From 40CM-2-70-7 sp035631315 (lineage in GTDB: Bacteria > Gemmatimonadota > Gemmatimonadetes > Gemmatimonadales > GWC2-71-9), in NCBI GenBank assembly GCA_035631315.1, contig DASQIZ010000091.1, positions 62,001 to 126,000 on the forward strand: a DNA stretch of 64,000 bases, in the 5' to 3' direction. The notes under the pieces are model-generated. The model saw only the letters and a list, made by a program, of their open reading frames with translations, was not told where the DNA came from and searched no databases. Positions 17,041-25,552 of the stretch are shown one piece after another (position 1 is the first letter of the stretch; each line of letters begins with the position of its first letter). The position numbers were made by a program, and so were the translations under genes.

Positions 17041-19173
17041 CTAGAAGGCCTTCAGCTCCCGCATCGCCGCCGCCAAACCTTCCGATTGCGGCAGAATCAC
17101 ATCTTCCAACTCCGGCGCATACGCGACGAACGTGTCCGTTGAGGCCACGCGCTTGACCGGCGCGTCGAGCCACGGGAAGCACACGTCCGCCACCTTCGCG
17201 GCGATCTCGGCGCCATAGCCCCACGACAGCGAGTCTTCGTAGGCCACCAGCACCTTGTTGGTCTTCCGCACCGACTGCTCGATCGTCTCCCAGTCGACCG
17301 GAGAGAGCGAGCGCAAGTCGAGCACCTCGACCCGGGTGCCGTCAGCGTCTTCGAGCATCTTCGCGGCCACGAGGGCACGCTGCACCACGGCGCCGTAGGT
17401 GATGACGGTCAGGTCGGTGCCTTCCCGCGCCACCCGCGCCTTGCCGAACGGGATCATGAAGTTCGGGCCGGGATTCGGGGCTTTGTTGTAGGTCTGGCGG
17501 TACAGGTGCTTGTGCTCGAGGAAGAGCACGGGGTCGTCACAGCGGATGGCGGTTCGCAGGAGGCCGTTGGCGTCGAGCGCGGTGGACGGGCAGATCACGC
17601 GGAGACCGGGGACCGCGGTGAAGACGACCGCGCCCGTCTGCGAGTGATAGATCGAACCGCCCTTCAGGTAGCCGCCGTACGTCACGCGCACCACCGCCGG
17701 GCACTTGAACGCGTTGTTCGAGCGCCAGCGCATGGTCGCCATCTCGTTCCGGATCTGGTGGTACGCGGGCCAGATGTAGTCGAAGAACTGGATCTCGACC
17801 ACGGGCTTCCAGCCCCGCGTCGACAGTCCGATGGCGCGGCCCAGAATGTTGGCTTCCGCCAGCGGTGAGTTGTAGACCCGGTCGCCGCCGTACTGGCGCT
17901 GCAGGCCCCAGGTGACTTTGAACACTCCGCCTTTGCCCTTCACGTCCTTCAGCACCGCTTCGCGGCTCGCGTCCGCGACGTCTTCACCGAACACGAGAAT
18001 GCGCGGATCGCGCGCCATCTCATCCTTCATGCAGGCGTTCAGGAGGTCGACCACCGTGGTCGGCTCACCCTTGAACTGCGGATCGTCCTCGGTATCGAAC
18101 TGCTCCGACGTGGGGTCGACGTCGGGGGAGTAGACATAGTGGTAGACGGTGTCGGTCTTCGGTTGGGGAGACACCAGGGCCATGTCGGCCGCGACCTGAA
18201 CATCGTCGTCGACCTGCTTCTGGATCGCCTCGATCTCCGCCTGGGTCGCGATGCCGTCCGCGACGAGCCGCTTGGGGAAAACCACGACGCAATCCCGCTT
18301 GGCCTCTTCCTCACGCTCCTTCGACGGGCGGTACAGGATCTCGTCGTCCGAAAGCGAGTGGGAGTATGGGCGGGTGACATGCGCGTGCACGAGCGCCGGG
18401 CCTTTGCGTTCCCGGCAGTACTCCACGGCGCGCCGCATCGTCTCGTACGAGGCGATCGGATCACAGCCGTCTACTTCCTGAATGAAGAGGCCCGGGAACC
18501 CGGTGACCAGCTTGGAGACGGAGCCTCCCGCCGTCTGAACCTCGACCGGCACGGAGATGGCATACCCGTTGTCTTCGACGAGGAATACGACCGGCAGCTT
18601 GAGATTGCAGGCCGTGTTCAGCGCCTCCCAGTATTCGCCTTCGCTGGTCGTCCCGTCGCCGGACGAGCAATAGACCACTTCGTCCTTTTTCACCGATACG
18701 TCCGCATCGGAAATCTTCGACGCCCGGTACCACGACTCGGCGCAACCGACCGCCTGGACGAACTGCGTCCCGGTGGGCGACGACTGGCTGACGATGTTGA
18801 GGGCCTGGTGACCCCAGTGCGACGGCATCTGCCGGCCACCCGAATTCGGGTCTTCGGCGGCGCCGACGGCCGAGAGGAGCATCTCGGTGGGTGTCATGCC
18901 CAGGGTCAGGCAGAGGGCCCGGTCCCGGTAGTAGGGATAGAACCAGTCGTGGGCCGGCTTCATGGCCTTGCCGGCAGCCACCAGGATGGCCTCGTGACCG
19001 GCACCGGAGATCTGGAAGAAGATCTTGTTCTGGCGCTTGAGCTGGATCTCCTTGTCGTCGATGCGACGGGACAGGAGCATCAGCCGGTACATGTCCAAGA
19101 GCTCGGTCTTCGAGAGCTGGGACTTGGTGGACTTGGACTGGGTGCGGGACTGGGGGGGGGTCTTGGTGGCCAT
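17041..19173 (-). CDS. 2-oxoacid dehydrogenase E1, fused alpha and beta subunits
   Basis: 710 residues. The alpha part (~1-340) binds thiamine diphosphate through SSGDGTTSEGEYWEAL to EDNGYAIS and carries GAGHEAILVAAG and the SHSLSDDEILYRPS phosphorylation-loop-like segment. The beta part (~370-710) begins at ILVFGEDVADASREAV, with SPLAEANILGRAIGLS, FDYIWPAYHQIRNEMA, and ends with the transketolase C-terminal domain. It decarboxylates a 2-oxo acid and hands the acyl group to an E2 lipoyl enzyme that is not in this window. The sequence resembles branched-chain oxoacid E1, so Val/Leu/Ile breakdown is likelier than pyruvate. Codons 5-8 contain a run of nine C residues. It follows the S41 gene by 15 bp. 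Confidence 0.9.
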   Translation of the reverse strand: MATKTPPQSRTQSKSTKSQLSKTELLDMYRLMLLSRRIDDKEIQLKRQNKIFFQISGAGHEAILVAAGKAMKPAHDWFYPYYRDRALCLTLGMTPTEMLLSAVGAAEDPNSGGRQMPSHWGHQALNIVSQSSPTGTQFVQAVGCAESWYRASKISDADVSVKKDEVVYCSSGDGTTSEGEYWEALNTACNLKLPVVFLVEDNGYAISVPVEVQTAGGSVSKLVTGFPGLFIQEVDGCDPIASYETMRRAVEYCRERKGPALVHAHVTRPYSHSLSDDEILYRPSKEREEEAKRDCVVVFPKRLVADGIATQAEIEAIQKQVDDDVQVAADMALVSPQPKTDTVYHYVYSPDVDPTSEQFDTEDDPQFKGEPTTVVDLLNACMKDEMARDPRILVFGEDVADASREAVLKDVKGKGGVFKVTWGLQRQYGGDRVYNSPLAEANILGRAIGLSTRGWKPVVEIQFFDYIWPAYHQIRNEMATMRWRSNNAFKCPAVVRVTYGGYLKGGSIYHSQTGAVVFTAVPGLRVICPSTALDANGLLRTAIRCDDPVLFLEHKHLYRQTYNKAPNPGPNFMIPFGKARVAREGTDLTVITYGAVVQRALVAAKMLEDADGTRVEVLDLRSLSPVDWETIEQSVRKTNKVLVAYEDSLSWGYGAEIAAKVADVCFPWLDAPVKRVASTDTFVAYAPELEDVILPQSEGLAAAMRELKAF

Positions 19174-19188
19174 GCGCTGAAAACTAGC

Positions 19189-20763
19189 CTAGTTGGGCTT
19201 TCCCTTCAAAAGGTCGGCCAACTTGGGAAACGCGCCGAGCGCGGTCCGGACGTCCCGGTCGTGGTGCAAGTCCAGGTCATACATCGCGTCCACGCCCCAG
19301 CGATTCTGGACTACCTGACGTCCCACTTCGTATCCCAGGCGCCATTGCTGCGTCGAGTCGACCACCGCCTGCACATGCAACCGTTCCCTGATCCGCTTCA
19401 GGAGCGGCGGCATGAGTGAATTCCCCCAGTTCGGGAGTCGTGCTTCAAAGGCGGTCATGCCGGCAGGCGTGGTGGGCATCGTGTTCGCGACGCTATCCGC
19501 CACCGACGCGATCCACCCGGAATCCTGAGCGACCCCCCACCAGGCTCCCGGCTGCCAGCCAAGGGTGTCGACGATATCGGGCAGGACGCCGCCGCCCCCG
19601 CGGACGGTCCGGCCGTCGTCCGTGTGATAGACCTGACTCGTGTCCCCCGCCGCTCCGTTCTTGCCGGCGAGGTTGTAGTACTGCTCGATGGCGAGCCCCG
19701 CGTAGCGGCGCTGGATAAAGCGCCCGGACGGCGAAATCACGTGCCCGATGGTCATGTGCAACACTTCACCGGACGACAGGAAGAACTCGGTCTGCATGAG
19801 CGCCTTCCCGAAGCTCCGCTGTCCGACGATCAGGGCCCGGTCGTGGTCCTGGAGCGACGCGGCGGTCGCTTCGGCCGCGCTGGCCGACCGTTCATTGACC
19901 AGGACGATCAGGGGCAGGTCCCGGAAGTCGCCGTCCTTCTTGGTGCGGTATGTGGTGTCCACGTCGGCGCGGCGTCCCTTGGTGCTGAAGACGATGGTCC
20001 CCTTGGGGACGAACTCAGAGACCAGGTCCACCGCCTGCACGATGTAGCCCCCGGGGTTGTCCCGGAGATCGAGAATGATCTGCCGTGCTCCCTGTTTCTT
20101 GAGATTCCTGATGGCGTCGTGGACTTCGTCGGCGGCCTTCGCGCCGAACTGGTCGAGCCGTACAAATCCGGTCACGGAGTCGACCATCCGGACCTCCTGG
20201 ACGAAGCGTTCCTCCGGGACTTTGCGCTTCAGGGTTACACTGAAGGTGTCGGGCTCAAGCCGCGACCCGCGCGCGAAGCGGACCCGCACCTTGGTCCCGG
20301 GCGAGCCGGCCATCCGCAACCTGACGGTTTCGATCTCGAGTCCCGCGACGACGGTGTCGTTGATCGCCTCGACGCGGTCTCCGGGACGCACCCCGGCATC
20401 CTCCGCCGAGCTCTTGGAGGACACGCCGAGGACGGTCGGGTCGCCATCGACTTCGTCCACGTGTGCGCCGGTTTCCGCGAGGAGGCCCTGCTCGAGTGAG
20501 TCGAAGCGCTCGTACTCGAGCCGGGAAAAGAAGAGGCTGTGGGGATCCAGGTCGCGCAGGACGCCGTCGATCGCGGACTTGACCAGCATGCTGTAGCTGA
20601 CCGAGTCCGGGTAGCTGTGGAAGATGTAGGTCAGCACCTGCGAGAAGGTCTGCAGCTCCTCGTAGGACGTGCGCTGCTGGGCCGCGCCCCCGGTGATCGG
20701 GGCGGCCACGAGCATCGCAATCAGCAGGGCCTTAGTGCAGCGAGTCGAGACGCTTCTTGGCAT
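19189..20763 (-). CDS. S41-family (C-terminal processing) peptidase with PDZ domain
   Basis: 524 residues from ATG 20763, chosen because AGG precedes it and it yields a signal peptide (ALLIAMLVAAPITGGAA); it overlaps the TPR gene by 32 bp. A short helical N-terminal region precedes a PDZ domain (~75-165: VLGVSSKSSAEDAGVRPGD, VEAINDTVV). The S41 core follows: RLDQFGAKAADEVHDAI, DLRDNPGGYI, catalytic Ser in VNERSASAAEATA and Lys in QRSFGKALMQ. These periplasmic proteases cut C-termini of envelope proteins. The ~150-residue tail after the core is longer than in short CtpA proteins. Co-transcription with the TPR gene is likely. Confidence 0.92.
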   Translation of the reverse strand: MPRSVSTRCTKALLIAMLVAAPITGGAAQQRTSYEELQTFSQVLTYIFHSYPDSVSYSMLVKSAIDGVLRDLDPHSLFFSRLEYERFDSLEQGLLAETGAHVDEVDGDPTVLGVSSKSSAEDAGVRPGDRVEAINDTVVAGLEIETVRLRMAGSPGTKVRVRFARGSRLEPDTFSVTLKRKVPEERFVQEVRMVDSVTGFVRLDQFGAKAADEVHDAIRNLKKQGARQIILDLRDNPGGYIVQAVDLVSEFVPKGTIVFSTKGRRADVDTTYRTKKDGDFRDLPLIVLVNERSASAAEATAASLQDHDRALIVGQRSFGKALMQTEFFLSSGEVLHMTIGHVISPSGRFIQRRYAGLAIEQYYNLAGKNGAAGDTSQVYHTDDGRTVRGGGGVLPDIVDTLGWQPGAWWGVAQDSGWIASVADSVANTMPTTPAGMTAFEARLPNWGNSLMPPLLKRIRERLHVQAVVDSTQQWRLGYEVGRQVVQNRWGVDAMYDLDLHHDRDVRTALGAFPKLADLLKGKPN

Positions 20764-21910
20764 CGATGACCTCAGGTTCCAGCTGGCGCGGAGCGACGGC
20801 GATGAAATGAGTGAGTGCAGCCTGTGCGTCGGCGGACTGGTGCAGTTCCTGAGCAACGATGCCCAGCCGGTAGTACGCCTCCGGATACCGCGGGTCGATC
20901 GCGACCGCCCTTTGCAGAGTCGCCGCAGCGTCCGGCAGGTGACCGGACTCCCTTTGAATCGCCCCCAGATCGAGCAGGAGTGAGGGATCGTCCGGATTCG
21001 CCTCGACTGCAGCCTGCGCTTCTACCGTGGCACTGTCCCACATCTTGTATTGCCGGTACAGCAGGGCGAGGTGGTCGTGCGCCATGTAGAACCCAAGGTC
21101 CCTCTGGATGATGTCGTGATAGAGTTGAATCGCGTCGACTGGCTTGTTCGAACGCTCCTTGATGATCGCCAGCACGAATCGGTACGCGTTCGCAGTGAAC
21201 GGGATGCGAAGCATGGTATCCGGTTGTTCCTGCGCCGTACCGCGAGTCACTAGTACTTGGAAATCGTTCGCGCCCTTGTCGTACATCCCTTCCTGTGTCG
21301 CGGCCAGGCCGTGATAGAACAGCAGCCATGTCGGGATGGAGTCGACGGGCGCATTGGGAAAGCGCCGGCTCCAGAGCATGTCCAGGGCACCGTATGAGAG
21401 GTCGTACCGCTCGGCGAAGTAGGCGAACTCTCCCACCCAACTGAGATAGGCGAACACCCTCGGAGAGTAGGTATTCGGAAGCACGATCGTGCCCTGCGGA
21501 AGCGGATTTCCCTCGAGCAGGTGCAGCTCGCCGAACGGATTGACGGCAAACCACCGAGCCCGGAATCGCCGCGCCGAATCCAGCGCTGGAAGGCGGTCAA
21601 CTGGAGTTTCGTGGCGTCGTTCTTCTTTGGCGAGGTTCTTGTCCTTCAGGTAGGGCATGTCCGAGAGCAGCATGTAGGGAGGCGCCATCCTCGGGTCGGC
21701 CGCGATCGCCGTCCGCAACGCGCGTTCCTCGTCGTCGTATCGACGCTGTCCCTCGTACCGCAGGGCGAGGCGAAACTCGGTCAGGGCGTCGAGTGAATCG
21801 CCTGCTTTGACCCTCGCCTCGAGGGTTGAGAGCGACGGCACGGAGTCCTGCGCCGATGCGGCCGTCCCCGCAAACCCGAGTGCCAGTATGGTGACGACGA
21901 TCCGCTTCAT
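20732..21910 (-). CDS. Secreted TPR-repeat protein
   Basis: 392 residues from ATG 21910, with AGGAG seven bases ahead and a signal peptide (IVVTILALGFAGTAASA). Several tetratricopeptide repeats are visible. The best are near the C-terminus: PSLLLDLGAIQRESGHLPDA, followed by AVAIDPRYPEAYYRLGIVAQ and ADAQAALTHFIAVAP; another is near residue 60 (RRYDDEERALRTAIAADP). TPR units are protein-protein docking surfaces. Position directly ahead of, and overlapping, the S41 peptidase gene suggests an adaptor for that protease in the periplasm, comparable in principle to the NlpI-Prc pair, but that link is inference. Confidence 0.85.
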   Translation of the reverse strand: MKRIVVTILALGFAGTAASAQDSVPSLSTLEARVKAGDSLDALTEFRLALRYEGQRRYDDEERALRTAIAADPRMAPPYMLLSDMPYLKDKNLAKEERRHETPVDRLPALDSARRFRARWFAVNPFGELHLLEGNPLPQGTIVLPNTYSPRVFAYLSWVGEFAYFAERYDLSYGALDMLWSRRFPNAPVDSIPTWLLFYHGLAATQEGMYDKGANDFQVLVTRGTAQEQPDTMLRIPFTANAYRFVLAIIKERSNKPVDAIQLYHDIIQRDLGFYMAHDHLALLYRQYKMWDSATVEAQAAVEANPDDPSLLLDLGAIQRESGHLPDAAATLQRAVAIDPRYPEAYYRLGIVAQELHQSADAQAALTHFIAVAPRQLEPEVIDAKKRLDSLH

Positions 21911-21955
21911 TTCGGTGCTCCTGCGCAGTTTCGACAGGCGTTTTTGCGGCAACCT

Positions 21956-21977
21956 GGGACGCCAACGCGGCGTTCCC
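21956..21977. other. Hairpin in the leader of the TPR gene
   Basis: GGGACGCC/GGCG(T)TCCC stem of about eight pairs with one bulge and a 5-nt loop, 46 bp before the TPR start codon. No U-tract follows on either strand, so I do not call it a terminator; it could be a leader structure. Confidence 0.3.
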
Positions 21978-22051
21978 GATCAAAACGCCCGGCGTTCAAT
22001 CTGCTTTTTCCCCCGCCGTCCGCTACCTGCGCAAAGTTGCAAAGTGCGACA

Positions 22052-23704
22052 CTATTTGTGCTCGAACACCACCTTCCCGCCCACGATCGTGGCCCGCACG
22101 TGCGAGTCACCGATCGAGTCGGCGGGGATGGCGAACAGGTTGCGGTCGACCACCACGACATCGGCGTACATCCCCGGTGCCAGCGTGCCGCGCTTCTTCT
22201 CCTGGGACACGGCGTACGCATTCCCCCACGTGTACGCCCGGAGTGCTTCGGCGAGCGTGATCTTCTCCTGCGGCTGCCAGCCACCCGGATTCTTCCCGTC
22301 ATTTGTCCGCCGCGTGACCGCGGCGTCGATGCCCTTCAGCGGATCGGGCGTCGCGACGTCCCAGTCGGACCCGAAGGCGAGCACACCGTGCGTGTCGAGA
22401 ATCGTCCGGAAGGGATACGTCGTCTTGATGCGCTCGGACCCGATGCGCTTCTCGATCCAGCGGCCGTCGTCGGTGAGGTGCGAGGGCTGGACCGAGGCGA
22501 TGATGCCGTCGGCGCCGAACTTTGAAATGTCCTGCGGGCGCAGATGCTGCGCGTGCTCGACCCGGAACCGGCGGTCGCGCGGGCCATGTGCTTTGCCCAC
22601 GCTGTCATAGATCCCGAGCAGCACGCCGTTCGCCTGGTCGCCGATGGCGTGGACTGCGACCTGCAGACCAGCTGAATCCGCCGCGCCGATCCACTTCGCC
22701 ATGCTGTCGGGCGGATACCGGAAGAGTCCGGTGTAGCCCGCGGAGTCGGAGTAGGGCTCGTAAAACTTCGCGGTGCGCGCACCGGCGGAACCATCCATGA
22801 ATCCCTTCACGCCGGCGACCCGCACCCAGTCGTCTCCCGCGCCCAATACCTTCAGCGAGTCCGCAATGGCGTGCCACTGCATGAGCGGCAGATACAAGGT
22901 GAACCGCATCGTCAGCTTGCCGGCTTGCTCCATCCGCCGGAGGCTGGCCCAATCGGCGAAGGGCACCGATACGAACGACGTGCCGGTCAGCCCCAGGGAC
23001 GCGGCATAAACTTGCGCCCGGGCGACTGCCGAGTCGACGCGTTCGGGCGAGGGATCGGGGATGGCCTTGTCGATCAGGCCCATCGCGTTGTCTTTGAAGA
23101 TGCCGGTGGGCTCTCCGGTCTTCGCGTCGTGCAGGATCTCGCCCCCCGGGGGAGTCGGCGTGTCCTTGGTGACGTTCGCCGCCTTCAACGCCGCGGAATT
23201 CGCCAACGCCTCATGGCCATCGAGCCGGCTGATGAACATCGGATTGTTCGGAGTGACAGAATCGATCCACTCGCGCCGGGGCAGTGGCTGACCGGGCCAC
23301 AACGTATGGTCCCAGTCACCGCCGGTGATCCACTCGCCCGGCTTCCGGGTCTTCGCGAACTCGGCGATGCGGCGCACGAACTCCTGCGGCGTCGCGGCGG
23401 TCCGGAGATCCACGGACGAGAGCTGGAAGCCGCCATCCACGAAATGCGTGTGCGCGTCATTGAATCCAGGAGCGACGAGCCCGCCCTTCGCGTCGATCAC
23501 CTTCGTGTCCGAACCCATGAACGGCGCGAGCGCCGCGCTGTCCCCCACGGCGACGATCTTGTCGCCTTTGATGGCGACGCCACCGGGCTGAGGACCTCCC
23601 GAGCTGGTTCCGGTCCAGACCATGCCGTGAGTGATGACGAGATCGGCCTTCGGGCCGCAGGCGGCCACAGGCAAGAGGAGCAGCAAGGAAAGGCGGCGCA
23701 TCAC
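22052..23704 (-). CDS. YtcJ-like amidohydrolase, lipoprotein
   Basis: 550 residues. The N-terminus is a lipoprotein signal (LSLLLLLPVAACGPK, Cys about residue 16). The amidohydrolase-3 barrel follows: APGFNDAHTHFVDGG (HxH metal ligands), GGDWDHTLWPG, VAVHAIGDQANG (metal His), FRVEHAQHL and FGSDWDVATPDPLKGI (catalytic Asp). The family hydrolyses cyclic or acylated amides, but substrates of exported YtcJ-like members are mostly unknown. Its start lies 8 bp after the stop of the small helical protein gene, so it is the last gene of a DUF1015-small protein-amidohydrolase operon. Confidence 0.88.
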   Translation of the reverse strand: MMRRLSLLLLLPVAACGPKADLVITHGMVWTGTSSGGPQPGGVAIKGDKIVAVGDSAALAPFMGSDTKVIDAKGGLVAPGFNDAHTHFVDGGFQLSSVDLRTAATPQEFVRRIAEFAKTRKPGEWITGGDWDHTLWPGQPLPRREWIDSVTPNNPMFISRLDGHEALANSAALKAANVTKDTPTPPGGEILHDAKTGEPTGIFKDNAMGLIDKAIPDPSPERVDSAVARAQVYAASLGLTGTSFVSVPFADWASLRRMEQAGKLTMRFTLYLPLMQWHAIADSLKVLGAGDDWVRVAGVKGFMDGSAGARTAKFYEPYSDSAGYTGLFRYPPDSMAKWIGAADSAGLQVAVHAIGDQANGVLLGIYDSVGKAHGPRDRRFRVEHAQHLRPQDISKFGADGIIASVQPSHLTDDGRWIEKRIGSERIKTTYPFRTILDTHGVLAFGSDWDVATPDPLKGIDAAVTRRTNDGKNPGGWQPQEKITLAEALRAYTWGNAYAVSQEKKRGTLAPGMYADVVVVDRNLFAIPADSIGDSHVRATIVGGKVVFEHK

Positions 23705-23712
23705 AATCTCCC

Positions 23713-23982
23713 TTAGCGGAGCTGACTGATTCGGCGGATGGTATCGACGACAGCGATCGGATCGGGACCCGACGGAGCGGGGGCCGCCAAGGAAGGAGCC
23801 TTGGACGTCAGATTATCCCGAATGTCGAGCAGGACTTCCAGAAGGAGCTGCTCCCGCTGATACGCGGCGTCCAGATCGGCCATGCGGCGCTCATCGCCCG
23901 CCGACTTGGCCCGGTCGTACGCTTCGCGGTACACCGACTCCAGATTCTCGAGGATCTTCTCGCGCGGGCGGCCTGCACTCAT
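23713..23982 (-). CDS. Small helical protein of unknown function
   Basis: 89 residues. Its ATG overlaps the DUF1015 stop (ATGA), which supports real translation. Residues ~5-60 are one long amphipathic helix pair rich in Glu, Arg and Leu (LENLESVYREAYDRAKSAG, RREQ-like QREQLLLEVLLDIRDNL). A Pro/Ala linker and a short C-terminal helix (VVDTIRRISQL) follow. No cysteines, no signal. The shape suggests a small cytoplasmic coiled-coil protein, perhaps a partner of DUF1015; I recognise no family. Confidence 0.7.
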   Translation of the reverse strand: MSAGRPREKILENLESVYREAYDRAKSAGDERRMADLDAAYQREQLLLEVLLDIRDNLTSKAPSLAAPAPSGPDPIAVVDTIRRISQLR

Positions 23983-25217
23983 GGCTTGAGAACCAGACCC
24001 GCCGGAACCTTGGGGACGAAGTACGTGGACTTCTGTGGCATCACTTCTCCCGCATCGGCTACGGCGACTACCTGCGACACCTTCGTTGGGTTGAGCAATA
24101 CGGACGCCGCGGCATGCCCGTTCTTCACGGCGTCCAGCGCAGCCTTGGCGTCCGGCGTGTACGTCAGCGTCGGCGTAGACGTGCCGGCACCCAGGATCTG
24201 CTTTACGACGAGCGGCTCGATGACGGCGACGTCGAGGGACCGGAGCGCCGGGCTGGTCCCGAGCCCCGGAACGTCATTCAGCGGCGCATTGGACCGCAGG
24301 ACCATCGTGTAGCCGTCTTTGGGCAGTGCGACGAAGCAGGCGGGGTGAGACGCGCCGGCTTTCGCGAGGTGCCCGACCACGTCGGTCACGTTGCCGCTCG
24401 GGGTCACGTCAAACCACAACTTCCACTGCTCGATCAAATGGGACACGTCCCGGCCGGCGCCGTAGATCACCCGGTGTGTCGGCAGGACCACGAGCCCGGG
24501 GTCATGTGCCGAAACGATGAAGGCCATGACGCGGTCGGCTTTGGGGTTTTCCTTGGCGTACGCGACTGCCGTTTCGTAGCGGTGGTGACCATCGGCGATG
24601 TAGAGCGCACCGGCCGAAGCCCGCTCCGCCAGCTCCTCGCCCGCTTTGCCGGTCACGACCCAGAGCCGGTGAGCGACGCCGTCCAGCGCGCCCTCCGCCG
24701 CCGACTTGGCTTTCGTGATGTCGAGGAGCGCCTTCGTCAGTCCCCGATCGGAATCGGGCGCGAGCAGGAAGATGGACTCGAGACCGGTCTTCGTTTCCTT
24801 GAGGAGGGCCAGACGGTCGGCCTTCGGCCCGCTGTGCGTCTTCTCGTGCGGCTTGATGCGCCTGGTGTCGTACGGCTCGGCCGAGACGGCGGCGAGCATG
24901 CCGACGCGGGTGCGATGCTCACCCGAGGGCAGCGTGTAGTCCTGGGCGACCACGTAGACCGACGGCCCCGGATCCTCGGCCAGCACGCCCGCCTTGCGCC
25001 ACTCGCCGAGGAGCCGCGCGGCATGCGCGTACTTCTCCTCGGTCACCGCCGCTTCCGGCAAAATCAGGTGGACGATATTGTGGGGATCGCGAGCGGCCAG
25101 CGCTTTCCGCGCGTCGGGAGAAATGACGTCGTACGGAGGAGCCAGGACCCGGTCGAGCGACGGGCTCGCGTAGCGCTCACCCCGAAACGGCAGCACCAGC
25201 GGCTTGAGAGCGGTCAC
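23979..25217 (-). CDS. DUF1015-family protein
   Basis: 412 residues from GTG 25217. The hallmark start is present: PFRGERYASPSLDRVLAPPYDVISP, of which the conserved piece is APPYDVISP, followed by NIVHLILPE. Later YIADGHHRYETAVAYAKE and VLPTHRVIYG match the family. DUF1015 proteins are widespread cytoplasmic proteins with no agreed biochemical role; the DGHHRYETA motif is ParB/sulfiredoxin-like and hints at nucleotide or phosphate chemistry, which I state only as a possibility. The start faces that of the mazG-like gene 14 bp away. The stop is coupled to the next small gene. Confidence 0.87.
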   Translation of the reverse strand: MTALKPLVLPFRGERYASPSLDRVLAPPYDVISPDARKALAARDPHNIVHLILPEAAVTEEKYAHAARLLGEWRKAGVLAEDPGPSVYVVAQDYTLPSGEHRTRVGMLAAVSAEPYDTRRIKPHEKTHSGPKADRLALLKETKTGLESIFLLAPDSDRGLTKALLDITKAKSAAEGALDGVAHRLWVVTGKAGEELAERASAGALYIADGHHRYETAVAYAKENPKADRVMAFIVSAHDPGLVVLPTHRVIYGAGRDVSHLIEQWKLWFDVTPSGNVTDVVGHLAKAGASHPACFVALPKDGYTMVLRSNAPLNDVPGLGTSPALRSLDVAVIEPLVVKQILGAGTSTPTLTYTPDAKAALDAVKNGHAAASVLLNPTKVSQVVAVADAGEVMPQKSTYFVPKVPAGLVLKP

Positions 25218-25220
25218 GAA

Positions 25221-25231
25221 CGGAGGCTCCG
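25221..25231. promoter_or_regulatory. Palindromic Shine-Dalgarno serving two divergent genes
   Basis: CGGAGGCTCCG is an 11-bp palindrome lying in the 14 bp between two GTG starts. On the plus strand it gives GGAGG ahead of the mazG-like gene; on the minus strand it gives GGAGC ahead of DUF1015. One symmetric sequence thus appears to supply both ribosome-binding sites. Confidence 0.6.
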
Positions 25232-25552
25232 GTGTCTTTTGGCGAGGCCCAGGCGGCAGTCGATCAATGGATCAGCCAATATAAAGAAGGATATTTCAGT
25301 CCGCTCACCAACCTGGCGCGGCTCACGGAAGAAGTAGGCGAGCTGGCCCGCGAGATCAATCACCGGTTTGGTCAGAAGACGAAGAAGGCGGAGGAGCCGG
25401 AGGGCCACCTGGCCCTGGAGCTCGGGGACATCCTGTTCGTCGTCATCTGTCTCGCCAACTCTCAAGGCATCGACCTCGACCAGGCGTTCGCGGCGACGAT
25501 GGCGAAGGTCAGGAGCCGCGACGCCGACCGCTGGACCAGGAAGGAACGTTGA
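25232..25552 (+). CDS. MazG-like nucleotide pyrophosphohydrolase
   Basis: 106 residues from GTG 25232 with GGAGG six bases ahead. It is a single MazG module: QWISQYKEGYFSPLTNLARL, then the metal-binding helix LTEEVGELAREIN (ExxE) and the second one ALELGDILFVVICLAN (ExxD). These all-alpha enzymes hydrolyse (d)NTPs to NMP and pyrophosphate to clean the nucleotide pool. The size matches the short, single-domain dimeric class. The promoter must lie inside the divergent DUF1015 gene because the starts are 14 bp apart; the last 44 bp overlap rsgA convergently. Confidence 0.9.
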   Translation: MSFGEAQAAVDQWISQYKEGYFSPLTNLARLTEEVGELAREINHRFGQKTKKAEEPEGHLALELGDILFVVICLANSQGIDLDQAFAATMAKVRSRDADRWTRKER

